This document shows positions 1 through 8,398 of a stretch of 56,553 bases of DNA, in pieces. A program made the translations under genes and the position numbers. The DNA is from an uncultured Collinsella sp. (GTDB lineage Bacteria; Actinomycetota; Coriobacteriia; Coriobacteriales; Coriobacteriaceae), in assembly GCA_900757495.1 (NCBI GenBank), contig CAAENX010000006.1, positions 1 through 56,553 on the forward strand. The letters are read 5' to 3'. The notes below the pieces were generated by a model, which was not told the DNA's origin, ran no database searches, and saw only the letters and a program-made list of their open reading frames with translations. The number at the start of each line of letters is the position of its first letter. The first letter of the stretch is position 1.

Positions 1-612
1 GTGGCGGCGTCGCGCCCGCGGAACACCTGCGAGACGATCCTGCCCACGCGGCGCCTGAGCTGCCAGGAGCCCGCCTCGCGCATGCAGTCGCGCATGAGGC
101 GGACGGCGCGGCGCTACTTCCGCCTGACCACGAGTGTGAGCGTGCGGACCACCGTGCCGGTCACGAGGTCGTAGGTCGCCTGGGGCACGATGTCGGCGGG
201 GGAGATGCCGAGCGACTCCTCCATGCGCAGCCCCGACAGGCCGAGTATCAGGTACGCCTCCACTTCTTAGTGAACATCAACACAGCGGGCGGCCCCTCAT
301 GGCGCCGAGCGCCGCGACCGCCTCCTGCGCCGTCCACGGGGCGCGCTGCGGCTTCCTGCGCTGCGGGGCTCCCCCCCCGGTTACTGTCCGACTTCCAGAA
401 TATCCCCCAGTAGAACTGCTTGAGTATGAGCGACTCGCCGAGGTTCGCCGTGCCGCCCAGCTTCGCCACGAGGCGCGCGGCCTCTATCTCGGCATCGAGC
501 TCGCTGCCCTCGATCGTGTGGAGCGTCCCTTGCTCGCCCTCACCTCCCAGACGCCCAGCCTGACCTCGCGGTATGAGCCGGCCCGCCTGCGCTTGCTTTC
601 GGACCGTGCCAT
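1..612 (-). pseudogene. Decayed tyrosine integrase (phage/ICE type), broken in several places
   Basis: Read on the minus strand, pieces of one integrase appear in order but in changing frames. An N-terminal arm-binding piece starts at the ATG at 612-610 (MARSESKRRRAGSYREV). A core-binding piece follows in another frame (GGTANLGESLILKQFYWG). After a run of eight C at 371-378 comes the hinge piece (APWTAQEAVAALGAMRGRPL), which ends in a stop at 277-279. The start of the catalytic domain (YLILGLSGLRMEESLGISPA) then ends in a stop at 114-116, followed by a tail running off the window edge. The catalytic His-x-x-Arg and Tyr boxes are not visible, so an internal deletion is likely. The gene is dead. 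It marks an old integration event next to the repressor genes at 842-3304. Confidence 0.75.
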
Positions 613-668
613 AATGTCTCCTATGGGTTGCCCGTGCATTATCTCCGTTTCGTCCCGGCTTTCCTGCC

Positions 669-711
669 GCCGCCCCGCGCCATGGTTCCAGCTATGCGCG
701 GGGCGGCTTTT
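669..711 (+). terminator. Strong GC hairpin followed by TTTT
   Basis: A 12-bp perfect stem (669-680 pairing with 696-707) has a 15-nt loop and is followed by four T on the plus strand. It lies just upstream of the integrase relic's start, which reads the other way. No plus-strand gene was found before it. It may be a leftover terminator or a structured part of the old element. Confidence 0.45.
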
Positions 712-841
712 CCGTTCGTTGTCTCCAATCTCCATAACTTGTTCGGTTTACTTTTATTGCCGCTGAGGCATAATAAGGCTGAGCCCTTTGCTTAAAGCTC
801 AGGACCTGGCCGCACCTCGGGGCCCGAAATCCGGGGTATTT

Positions 842-1381
842 TCATTTTCTATATCTTTCGACTAGCTGGGTGATTCCGTCTTTCCGGTATTTCTCCGGGC
901 GATTCACCCTGTCCCACATTTTTCCTACGTATTCGCTTCCGGCGGGGTAAGCGCTTCGGAAAATGTACTTCCCGGGAAGAGCGCCGAGGGTGACGAGGTA
1001 GTTAATGTCTGGACCGGTTGCCACCACGCTTATGCTGTCCTCCTTGCCTCGCCTGTTCGTCTGGCGGAAAATATCGAGGTCGATTCGTCTATCTAGAACC
1101 TTTGGAATGAGGGGAAGTCGCTTCACTCTTTCAAGCTCGATGTCCGTTATCGGGTTTAAGGGGAGCCCGTCGCGTCCGTGGACGCAAATCAGATGCCGCC
1201 ACTTCGCTTCGCTGTTCAGTCCTATCACCGGCAACCCGTTCCAATATAGCGGCCTTGTGAGTTCGGCAAAGAAATAGTCGTGTGAGACGTCTCGCACTTG
1301 AAACATGTCATAGCCAAAACTCATAAAATATCGCGATAGGTCGAGATGACCGTTCTGGTCGATGGAGTACTCCATAGCCAT
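842..1381 (-). CDS. Unrecognised 179-residue protein, partner of the DUF3800 gene
   Basis: The start is the ATG at 1381-1379, which shares its A with the TGA of the DUF3800 gene (TGATG), so the two are translationally coupled. A GTG at 1384 and an ATG at 1375 are alternatives. No signal peptide or membrane segment is visible. The C-terminal half has a compact region with basic and aromatic residues (RRGKEDSISVVATGPD, then a Thr/Leu strand and FRSAYP). This loosely recalls small BECR-fold ribonucleases found in phages, but that is only an impression and no family is claimed. Base composition is lower in GC than the core genes. It is the last gene of the repressor, DUF3800 and ORF unit. Confidence 0.65.
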   Translation of the reverse strand: MAMEYSIDQNGHLDLSRYFMSFGYDMFQVRDVSHDYFFAELTRPLYWNGLPVIGLNSEAKWRHLICVHGRDGLPLNPITDIELERVKRLPLIPKVLDRRIDLDIFRQTNRRGKEDSISVVATGPDINYLVTLGALPGKYIFRSAYPAGSEYVGKMWDRVNRPEKYRKDGITQLVERYRK

Positions 1382-2079
1382 CACATGTTCCTACGGCCGC
1401 GAAAATGGAATACATTGAATTTCTGCTCGGAGGGCCACGTCTCGTAGCTCGCGAGGGTGCTGATCCCGAGATTTCGGCAGATGTCTCTGCAGATTTGAAG
1501 CTTCGCCACGCTTGAGCCCTCGACTTGCAGATGCCCGTTTCTCGAAGCCGCAAGCGCCCCGATGAACAGGTCCGCCAGCTGAATCAGGTCGTTCTCGTGA
1601 GACTCGACCTCCTCGACAAAGCGGACCGCATCCCCGAACTGGAAGGTGTCTATCAGGCACCTTCTCAGTGTGTCGACCCTGTCGCGCTCGTCGATTCGGC
1701 GGTCGATGAACAGGCGATATGAGTCCCTCCGGTCGAGCCAGTTGTTGAACACCTGGTAATAGACTTTCTGGAACATCTCCTCGGCGTCCTCGAAGTTCGT
1801 CTCGCGCCTGCTGACGACGACCGCGCGGAACCTGAGCCCGGGGTCCGAGAAGAAGAGGTCGACCAGTGCCTGGAAGAAAGGGAGCCTCGACGGACATACC
1901 GTTTTCCACCCGAACTCCCCCTGCACGTTGTAATAGGCCCTGAGCAGGTCCACCTTCCTCACGATCTCCCTCTTCCGGTCCAGGGGGCACATTATCCCGC
2001 CTATGGCCATGAAGTCGTCCGCGGCAGAAGAGGTGACGCTGCTCTCGTCACAATAGACGTTGTAGGTCGTACGCTCCAC
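1381..2079 (-). CDS. DUF3800 domain protein
   Basis: 232 residues from a GTG start at 2079, with a GAGAGGAG ribosome site six bases upstream and only three bases after the repressor's stop. The N-terminus has the DUF3800 signature: a hydrophobic strand ending in CDESS, then FMAIGGIMCP. Near the C-terminus is the second conserved block, a basic loop (LFIDRRIDERDR) and QLADLFIGAL, which is the acidic motif of the family. DUF3800 proteins are thought to have an RNase H-like fold with metal-binding acids and often sit in mobile elements, but their activity is not established. The link to a repressor and an unknown gene suggests a defence or toxin role, which is inference. Confidence 0.8.
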   Translation of the reverse strand: MERTTYNVYCDESSVTSSAADDFMAIGGIMCPLDRKREIVRKVDLLRAYYNVQGEFGWKTVCPSRLPFFQALVDLFFSDPGLRFRAVVVSRRETNFEDAEEMFQKVYYQVFNNWLDRRDSYRLFIDRRIDERDRVDTLRRCLIDTFQFGDAVRFVEEVESHENDLIQLADLFIGALAASRNGHLQVEGSSVAKLQICRDICRNLGISTLASYETWPSEQKFNVFHFRGRRNM

Positions 2080-2082
2080 GCT

Positions 2083-2706
2083 CTAGCTCCTCTCGTCCCG
2101 CTCGCCCATGTACCAGACGACGCGGCCCTTGCAGACCACTGGGGCGTCGTCCGGCCCAGCGAGGATGTCGTCGTACTCGCCGCTGTGACTGTCGGCCGTG
2201 AGCATGACCGTGGAGCGGCCCCGGGTGTAGTTGCGCACCACGGCGCCGTAGTCGGCCGTCTCGGCGAGCACCGGCTGGCCGTTGACCGGCTCCATGTCGG
2301 GGTCGACGAGTAGCAAAGCGTCGTGGGGGAAGCGGTTGTCCATGCAGCCGCCCTGGGCGTGGACCATGAACCCGCGCGGGTGGGCCTTGGCGATGGATGC
2401 GGGGACCTCGACCTCGTCGGCCAGGCTCCCCTCGTCGCACGGCTCGCCCATGTGCGCGAACCCCAGCAGGGGCACCATGCGCGACGCGCCGCTGATCGCG
2501 GCCTCGGAGGCCTCCTCGCCCATGAGGTCGGCCACGGTCGTATCGAACAGAACTGCAATTTCCGCCATCTTGTCTAAGCGAGGCTTAGACCTTCCGCTTT
2601 CCCAGGCACCTACGGCGCGGCCTGTTATGCCCAGCTTGTTGGCAATTTCCGCCTGCGTAAGGCCGCTTTTGGCTCTAAGAAGCCTGAACTTGGTAGAGAA
2701 ATTCAT
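2083..2706 (-). CDS. XRE-family HTH / S24 peptidase-like repressor
   Basis: 207 residues. Residues 1-65 are a Cro/CI-type helix-turn-helix (LTQAEIANKLGITGRAVGAWESG). Residues 85-200 resemble the S24 (LexA/CI) C-terminal domain. At the place where S24 proteases carry Ser-Met, this protein reads GGCMDN (Cys121-Met122), and the usual downstream Lys region reads AVVRNYTRG. Self-cleavage by the standard Ser/Lys pair is therefore doubtful. A GGGAGG ribosome site precedes the ATG. It heads the minus-strand unit with DUF3800 and faces the Cro-like gene at 2825, the layout of a phage lysogeny switch. It probably represses both directions. Confidence 0.85.
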   Translation of the reverse strand: MNFSTKFRLLRAKSGLTQAEIANKLGITGRAVGAWESGRSKPRLDKMAEIAVLFDTTVADLMGEEASEAAISGASRMVPLLGFAHMGEPCDEGSLADEVEVPASIAKAHPRGFMVHAQGGCMDNRFPHDALLLVDPDMEPVNGQPVLAETADYGAVVRNYTRGRSTVMLTADSHSGEYDDILAGPDDAPVVCKGRVVWYMGERDERS

Positions 2707-2824
2707 GGGTATCTACCTCCCTTTTTTTATGCTATAGAAAAAATATTTCCCTTTCTAGAGAAAAATTATTGCGCTTTAATAGAAAAGAAAGTACTATCGC
2801 TTCAACGAAAGGGAAGGAGTTCAG
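2707..2824. promoter_or_regulatory. Divergent CI/Cro-type switch region with promoter and repeated operator-like sites
   Basis: This AT-rich 118-bp gap separates the two divergent HTH genes. For the plus gene, TTGCGC (2769-2774) and TACTAT (2792-2797) are separated by 17 bp, and the AAGGAG site lies just before the ATG. A near-palindrome, TTTCTAGAGAAA (2752-2763), and further copies of the half-site TAGAAAA near 2735 and 2780 look like repressor operators. The plus-strand -35 and the operators overlap. No convincing -10/-35 pair could be fixed for the minus strand. Confidence 0.55.
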
Positions 2825-3040
2825 ATGCAAGAGCTTAAGTCAATCCGAGAAACACGCCAGAAGCCTTTTCTAAAGGAGACTTCCCAATTCAATCAGGAGG
2901 CGCTAGCTGCGGAATTAGGGGTTACGGTCCAGACCTATCGGTCGTACGAGAAGAACCCCTCGCTGATGAAGCTCTCGACCGCCACGGAGCTGGCGAGCAT
3001 CTTGGGCTGCAAGGTCAGCGATTTTTATTGGCTTTGCTAG
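2825..3040 (+). CDS. Small Cro-like XRE helix-turn-helix protein
   Basis: 71 residues and almost nothing but a DNA-binding fold: an FNQEALAAELGVTVQTYRSYE helix-turn-helix followed by the usual last helices (LSTATELASILGCKVSDFYWL). An AAGGAG ribosome site lies five bases upstream of the ATG and a clear promoter lies further up. It is divergent from the S24 repressor, so it probably acts as its Cro-like antagonist or as the first gene of the rightward transcript. Confidence 0.8.
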   Translation: MQELKSIRETRQKPFLKETSQFNQEALAAELGVTVQTYRSYEKNPSLMKLSTATELASILGCKVSDFYWLC

Positions 3041-3112
3041 ACCAGGATTGACATACATGTGTTCCCACGGTGCCATATCGTTAGCCCTGTAGACCGCGAC
3101 GATGGGGGCAGC

Positions 3113-3304
3113 ATGAACGCCGAAGACCTGGTAATTACCTTCAAGCGGAACACGGCGAAGCTGAGCAGGGCGGAGCGCCGCCGCGCGATCGAATCCGTCA
3201 GGGACGTTCATGTGCTGGGCCGCCTGTGTGATGGCCGCGAATTATGGCATCGCGGTGCGCGATTGGGTTATGGGATTGATGGGCTTTTGTTGCATGATTG
3301 GTAA
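3113..3304 (+). CDS. Small hypothetical protein, possibly an element remnant
   Basis: An open frame of 63 residues from the ATG at 3113 (MNAEDLVITFKRN). The same frame is open up to an ATG at 3059, and neither start has a strong ribosome site. The segment FKRNTAKLSRAERRRAIESVRDV is highly basic. No family is recognised. It follows the Cro-like gene in the same direction and is probably the last piece of the accessory region before the core-like operon begins. Confidence 0.4.
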   Translation: MNAEDLVITFKRNTAKLSRAERRRAIESVRDVHVLGRLCDGRELWHRGARLGYGIDGLLLHDW

Positions 3305-3387
3305 CCCATCTTCAGCAACAACAGTGCACCCTCACCCCATCCTCTAAAAAAGTTCTTAAGACGGCCTTAAAGGCGCCTTGGCTTGCG

Positions 3388-3418
3388 TTGACAGCGTACA
3401 ATACGCATGTTTGACTAT
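3388..3418 (+). promoter_or_regulatory. Candidate promoter of the Pel operon
   Basis: A consensus TTGACA lies at 3388-3393. Possible -10 hexamers are TTGACT (3411-3416, spacing 17) or GACTAT (3413-3418, spacing 19), neither of them strong. It is about 30 bases before the first gene's leader. A weak -10 would fit a promoter that needs an activator, but this is inference. Confidence 0.35.
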
Positions 3419-3451
3419 GGCTAAAAGTGGAATTTAAGGAAGGGGCGCGCC

Positions 3452-5788
3452 ATGGAGGTGCTGGTTGTTGGCAATACCGCGTATGTTGACAACGACTTTT
3501 GTGCCAAGGCGTTTCCTGGCGATCATGTTCAGGTTGTAGCCGCCGATGATGCGCAGCGCGAGTCATCGTCCCACGACTCGTGGAAAGAGCTGCTGCGCCA
3601 CCTGGATCAGGCCTACGAGTTCGACCGTGTGGTCTACCTCTCTACTTATCTCACTCCGCATACCGAGACCTTTGGCGACATTGAGCTGCTGCGCTCGGTG
3701 TTTCGTGCCTGTATGGGCCGTCATGTGCAGCTGCTGTTTGTGGCAGGGCCTGCGGGCGCGGAGGTTGCTGGCAGCGCGGCGAACAATGCCGATTCGCTTG
3801 ATGCCACAGATGCTGCCGCCCAAACGGGTAAGGGCATTATCGCCCGCGCGGCCAACGACCTCTGTCGCTACTATGCCTCGCAAGACGACATCCAGGTCAA
3901 GATTCTGTGCACGCCCTATCTGTATACCGCCTCCGCGGCGCTCAACGACCCCTTCTTGGTACCGCTGTTCGAAGCCTGTTCGACCGGGGCTGTCGCGCTC
4001 CAAGGTGCCGCGGACGCGCCGTTTCCCCTGTTGTGCGCTGAGGAGTTAGCGGTTCTGGTGCATCGCGTCTTTGACAGTTGGGATGCGACCTTTGAGGCGC
4101 TCGACGTCGCAGATGCTTTCCATCGCACAACGGGCGACTTGGGCGGCTCGCTCCAGGGCCTGTTTCCCGGGCTGTCCGTTGCCTACGGAGAGTCGACCGG
4201 CTATGTGTTGTCTGCAGGCGATGTCGCTCGCAAACGCTATGGCTGGTTTCAGCGTTACGACCTGCTGCGCGATCTTTCGACCATCCACGCCCGCTGGGCT
4301 AACGCACGTACCAAAAAGGCCAATCCCCTTTGTGCGGCCATCGATCGCATTCAGCTGCGCGCGCTGCCCATTAAATGCCTGGAGACGGGCTTCGCATGGG
4401 TGCTGTTCGAGGCGCTGGAGCATCTGTTCTCCCAATCTGCCCAGCTCAACGTGCTCGACTATCGACTGCTCTATGTGGTCCTGATTGGCACGCTCTACGG
4501 TCTCGACTTTGGCCTGGTCGCCGCGCTGCTGGCGTCGGTTGGTCTGGCGGTGAGTTATTTTGCCCTGTACGGATACACTTTCCAGGGCCTGTTCTACGAG
4601 CCGTCTAACTGGCTGCCGTTTATTGCGTACTTTGTGGTGGGTGCCGTGTGCGGCTATGTGCAGCTGCGCAACAGCGAGGCCATTAAGGCGGAGCGTGACG
4701 AGAACGAGCTCGTGCGAAACCGCAACACTTTTCTAACGCGGCTCTATCACGACGCGATTGAGGACAAGCGCTCCTATAAGCGACAGATTGTGGGGCGCCA
4801 CGACAGCTTTGGCAAAATCTTTGCCGTGACGCAGGAGCTCGACGTACTCAACCCGCGCGATATATACCACAAGTGCTGTGAGCTGCTGGGCGAGATTCTC
4901 GAGAACGATTCGGTGACGATCTACCATGTTTCGGGTGGGGCATTTGCACGCCTGGTAGCGGCGAGCCCGGCGATTTCCAACGATGTGCCGCGTTCGCTCT
5001 CGCTCGATGACCTTGCGCCCGTGCTCCAAGGTGCGATCTCGGGTTTGTGGGTGAATCGCGCACTGACGTCGGGGCTTCCGATGTTTGGCTATGCGATCGA
5101 GCGCGATGGAGCCCCAGCCGTATTGATCTTTGTGCGTCACGTGGCAGAAAGCCAAATGACCCTGTACTACCAAAACCTGTTCCGCATCTTGTGCGGCCTG
5201 GTGGAAATCGCTCTGGGACGCGCCTTCGATTACGAGGCCATGGCGCAGGATAAGCGCTGCGTTGCCGGCACGTGCGTTCTCAGCCACGATGCCTTTGGCC
5301 AGGAACTCGCCGCCGAGCAGGCGCTTGCGGACAATAAGATGGGGAGCTTCTTGCTCTTGCGCGTGGTGCCGGGCATGGAGCCTGTTGGTGAGCTGGTCGG
5401 CGCCATTGGTTCGGCGATTCGCGAGAGTGACGCTGCGGGCCTGGTCGATGGAGACACACTTTACCTGCTCATGCGTCAGGCGACCGAGGCCGACCTGCCC
5501 GTTATTTGCAAACGCATGGCCGCCAAGCACATTACGGTGGAACCCGTCGGCAGCGAGGACGTTGTGGCCCTGACGCAACGCATCGCGCCCACCGGAAGCG
5601 GTGAAGGGAGGCCGCTTGATCTCGCTTGTTGTTGCTACCGTACTGCTATTAATTCATGCGCTGGTGTGTCTGGTGCTGTGGACGCTTATGAAACTGGGCT
5701 TGCTGCCGGTTCGAGGGCACATGCTTGCTGTGATGGTGCTCGTACCGCTGTGGGGGCCGTTGCTCGTGGCGCTACTCTCGGTGCGTAG
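3452..5788 (+). CDS. pelD: PelD-like c-di-GMP receptor with an N-terminal nucleotide-binding-like domain
   Basis: 778 residues as read. Residues 1-270 resemble an NAD-epimerase-like (SDR) fold. Residues about 310-405 carry several membrane helices. A GAF-like domain sits near 450-600, and a degenerate GGDEF domain ends near 700. In that last domain the active-site GGDEF is replaced by VDGDT (665-669), while the allosteric c-di-GMP I-site RxxD is present as Arg657-Glu-Ser-Asp660 at the canonical distance. In known Pel systems PelD is the membrane receptor that turns on polysaccharide export when c-di-GMP binds. The last 58 codons overlap pelE in another frame and look like read-through, not real domain sequence. 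The start has a GGAAGGGG ribosome site. Confidence 0.8.
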   Translation: MEVLVVGNTAYVDNDFCAKAFPGDHVQVVAADDAQRESSSHDSWKELLRHLDQAYEFDRVVYLSTYLTPHTETFGDIELLRSVFRACMGRHVQLLFVAGPAGAEVAGSAANNADSLDATDAAAQTGKGIIARAANDLCRYYASQDDIQVKILCTPYLYTASAALNDPFLVPLFEACSTGAVALQGAADAPFPLLCAEELAVLVHRVFDSWDATFEALDVADAFHRTTGDLGGSLQGLFPGLSVAYGESTGYVLSAGDVARKRYGWFQRYDLLRDLSTIHARWANARTKKANPLCAAIDRIQLRALPIKCLETGFAWVLFEALEHLFSQSAQLNVLDYRLLYVVLIGTLYGLDFGLVAALLASVGLAVSYFALYGYTFQGLFYEPSNWLPFIAYFVVGAVCGYVQLRNSEAIKAERDENELVRNRNTFLTRLYHDAIEDKRSYKRQIVGRHDSFGKIFAVTQELDVLNPRDIYHKCCELLGEILENDSVTIYHVSGGAFARLVAASPAISNDVPRSLSLDDLAPVLQGAISGLWVNRALTSGLPMFGYAIERDGAPAVLIFVRHVAESQMTLYYQNLFRILCGLVEIALGRAFDYEAMAQDKRCVAGTCVLSHDAFGQELAAEQALADNKMGSFLLLRVVPGMEPVGELVGAIGSAIRESDAAGLVDGDTLYLLMRQATEADLPVICKRMAAKHITVEPVGSEDVVALTQRIAPTGSGEGRPLDLACCCYRTAINSCAGVSGAVDAYETGLAAGSRAHACCDGARTAVGAVARGATLGA

Positions 5789-6521
5789 CGCGGTGTTCGG
5801 CGCGGACCTCAAGGACGCCACGCTGGAGACGCTTCGCATTAACGACGACATGCATCGCAGTTTGCTCGTGCAGGGACGCGAGCGCGATGATGGCGTGGTG
5901 CCGCTCGAGGAAGCATTGATCGTCAACGATCCGGGCGACCGCCGCCGTCTGATGCTCTCCATGCTTACCGAGGATCCGGATGCGTACCTGGCACAGTTGC
6001 AGGCAGCAAAACTCAACGACGATGTTGAGGTCGCGCACTATGCCGCGACGGCGGTGGCGCAGATTTCCAAGGAGTCCGACCTTAAACTGCAGCAGTTGGA
6101 GCGCGCGTTTAAGACCGATCCCAGCTCGCATAAACTGGATGCGTATTGCGATTTTCTGGGCGCCTATCTGGACTCGGGTTTGGCAGAGGGCCGCGTGGCA
6201 CAGATTCAACGTCAACAGTATGCACGTTTGCTCGCGCGTCGTTGCGAACGTGAGGACGTGCCGGCGCTGCGCATTCGTTATGCCACGGCGCTGGTCGATG
6301 CCGGCGAGATTGATAAGGCGGAGGACGTCGCGAGCCAGTTGGTGATCGATGCGTCAGACGAACAGGACGTGTGGATGCTCTGCCTGCGCTTGGCTGTGAT
6401 TCGTCGCGATGGGCAGGCGGTACAGCGCGTAATCGACGCGATCGACAAGCAGCATGTGTATTTGAATGCCGAAAATCGTGAGAGGCTGGCATTTTGGCGC
6501 GAAGGAGAGGAGGCCCGATGA
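5616..6521 (+). CDS. pelE: PelE-like membrane protein with TPR-type repeats
   Basis: Two membrane helices at residues 1-50 are followed by a soluble helical region resembling tetratricopeptide repeats (LARRCEREDVPALRIRYATALVDAGEIDKAEDVASQ and following, split here only for reading). TTG at 5616 is chosen because GGAGG lies at 5607-5611; a GTG at 5601 in the same frame lacks such a site. In Pel systems PelE partners PelD and scaffolds the synthase complex. It overlaps the 3' end of the pelD frame by 173 bases, and its TGA overlaps the next ATG (ATGA). Confidence 0.7.
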   Translation: MISLVVATVLLLIHALVCLVLWTLMKLGLLPVRGHMLAVMVLVPLWGPLLVALLSVRSAVFGADLKDATLETLRINDDMHRSLLVQGRERDDGVVPLEEALIVNDPGDRRRLMLSMLTEDPDAYLAQLQAAKLNDDVEVAHYAATAVAQISKESDLKLQQLERAFKTDPSSHKLDAYCDFLGAYLDSGLAEGRVAQIQRQQYARLLARRCEREDVPALRIRYATALVDAGEIDKAEDVASQLVIDASDEQDVWMLCLRLAVIRRDGQAVQRVIDAIDKQHVYLNAENRERLAFWREGEEAR

Positions 6522-8398
6522 GCGTGGTGCAACATATCCGCGAGCGTGCGGGCCATTTTCGCTGGATGGGGCTGCTCGTGGTGTGGGCGGTCTTTATTGC
6601 CATGGCTGTCGTGCTGTTGATCGAGCGTGCCGGCGTGCAGTACAGCGCCGGGCAGCATAAGCTGGGCATGCTCGCTGCCAACGACGCGGTGCCGGCAAGT
6701 TCGGCGATGTTTGGCCAAAAGCCCACGTGCTTGGTTATTACCGACTCGGACCAAGATGGCGTCGAGGACGTCAAAGAGCAGTTCGACCAGATCTTGCTTG
6801 ACATGAAGATCGCCCACCGCGATGTGGATATTGCCACCGATGGTGTTGATGCGATTCCTTCTCTCACGTCCTTCGACCGCGTGATTTTACTGATGCCGTC
6901 GCTCGACGGGCTCGGTACGCACCTCTCCGACATCATGAGCTGGGTGAGTGCCGGCGGTTCGCTGATGCTCGCCGTGACGCCGGATAACTCCAGCTACCTG
7001 CAGGCAATCGGTCCCAAGCTGGGCATCGATTCTGCCGGCTATGAATATGCGACGGCAGAGAGCATCGTGCCGAGCGAGGACTTTATGATCGGCGGTGGCC
7101 AGCGTTATGAGTTATCGGACCCCTTTGATTCGTCGCTTTCGGTTTCGCTGCGTGAGACGGCCCACGTGTGGGCTAAAACCGGTGACACGGGTACTCCGCT
7201 TATTTGGTCGAGCGATTGCGGCAGCGGCCGTACCGTGGTGTGCAATATCGGTATCTACGACAAGGTCATGCGTGGTTTCTATGCCGCGGCCGTGAGCCTA
7301 TTGGGCGATGCCACGGCCTATCCGGTCATTAACAGCGCCGTCTTCTATCTGGATGACTTTCCCAGCCCCGTTCCCTCGGGCGATGGCACCTACATAAAGC
7401 GTGATTACGGCCTTTCCATTGCCGACTTTTATGCCAAGGTCTGGTGGCCCGATCTGCAAAAGCTCGCGCAAAAATACGGCATTCGCTATACCGGCGTGAT
7501 GATCGAAAACTACGAGGATGCGGTCAACCAGACCGAGCCCGCGCGCCAGGCCGATACCACGCAGTTCCGCTACTTTGGCGGCATGCTGCTGCAGATGGGC
7601 GGAGAGCTGGGCTTTCACGGCTACAACCATCAGCCGCTGGCACTCTGGGACACCGACTATGGCGCGCTGTACGACTACAAGACGTGGAAGAATAAGGAGA
7701 CGATCGTTGCATCGCTCAACGAGCTTATCGCCTTTCAGGACGAGGTGCTGCCCAACGCGCACGGCTCGGTCTACGTGCCGCCGTCGAATATCCTTTCGGC
7801 CCGCGCGCGCAAGCTTATCGGCACCGACATGCCGCGCATCAAGACCATTGCCAGTACGTATTTTGAGGACGGCACCGACCTGCCGTACGTGCAGGAGTTT
7901 GGCGTGGCGAGCGATGGCATTGTGGAGCAGCCGCGTATTGTCTCGGGCGGCATGGTCGACGATTCCTACATGCGCCTGGCTGCCGTGTCCGAGCTCAACA
8001 TGCACTACGTGAGCACGCACTTTATGCACCCGGACGATCTGCTCGATCCCGATCGAGGCGCCAAGGAGGGCTGGGAGGTCTACAAGGGCGGCCTGACCGA
8101 CTACCTGGACTGGCTTACCAAGTCTGCGCCCGACCTGCGTCGCCAGACCGGTTCGGAATGCTCGGGTGCCATTCAGCGCTTTTCGTCCGTGACGGTGAGC
8201 GTGGATACCAGTGCGGATGCCTGGACGCTCAGTCTGGGCAATTTCCACGACGAAGCGTGGCTCATGTTCCGCGCCAACAACGGCGAGCCGGGTGCGGTTA
8301 CGGGTGGCGAGATTACGCATCTGACGGGTGACCTGTACCTGGTCAAGGCCACGGACAAGACGGTGACCATTGCGCGCAAGGAGGGTGGCGACAAATGA
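6518..8398 (+). CDS. DUF2194 / PelA-type polysaccharide deacetylase, membrane anchored
   Basis: 626 residues from the ATG at 6518 (ATGA overlap with pelE, GGAGAGG ribosome site). Residues 17-40 form one membrane anchor. The outer part starts with a glutamine-amidotransferase-like domain (about 65-250), followed by a carbohydrate esterase barrel. The barrel has the metal and catalytic acids in YLDDFPSP (Asp279, Asp280) and HGYNH (His367, His371). This matches the deacetylase portion of PelA that Gram-positive Pel loci keep without the PelA hydrolase domain. It probably removes acetyl groups from the exported GalNAc-rich polymer outside the cell. Confidence 0.8.
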   Translation: MSVVQHIRERAGHFRWMGLLVVWAVFIAMAVVLLIERAGVQYSAGQHKLGMLAANDAVPASSAMFGQKPTCLVITDSDQDGVEDVKEQFDQILLDMKIAHRDVDIATDGVDAIPSLTSFDRVILLMPSLDGLGTHLSDIMSWVSAGGSLMLAVTPDNSSYLQAIGPKLGIDSAGYEYATAESIVPSEDFMIGGGQRYELSDPFDSSLSVSLRETAHVWAKTGDTGTPLIWSSDCGSGRTVVCNIGIYDKVMRGFYAAAVSLLGDATAYPVINSAVFYLDDFPSPVPSGDGTYIKRDYGLSIADFYAKVWWPDLQKLAQKYGIRYTGVMIENYEDAVNQTEPARQADTTQFRYFGGMLLQMGGELGFHGYNHQPLALWDTDYGALYDYKTWKNKETIVASLNELIAFQDEVLPNAHGSVYVPPSNILSARARKLIGTDMPRIKTIASTYFEDGTDLPYVQEFGVASDGIVEQPRIVSGGMVDDSYMRLAAVSELNMHYVSTHFMHPDDLLDPDRGAKEGWEVYKGGLTDYLDWLTKSAPDLRRQTGSECSGAIQRFSSVTVSVDTSADAWTLSLGNFHDEAWLMFRANNGEPGAVTGGEITHLTGDLYLVKATDKTVTIARKEGGDK

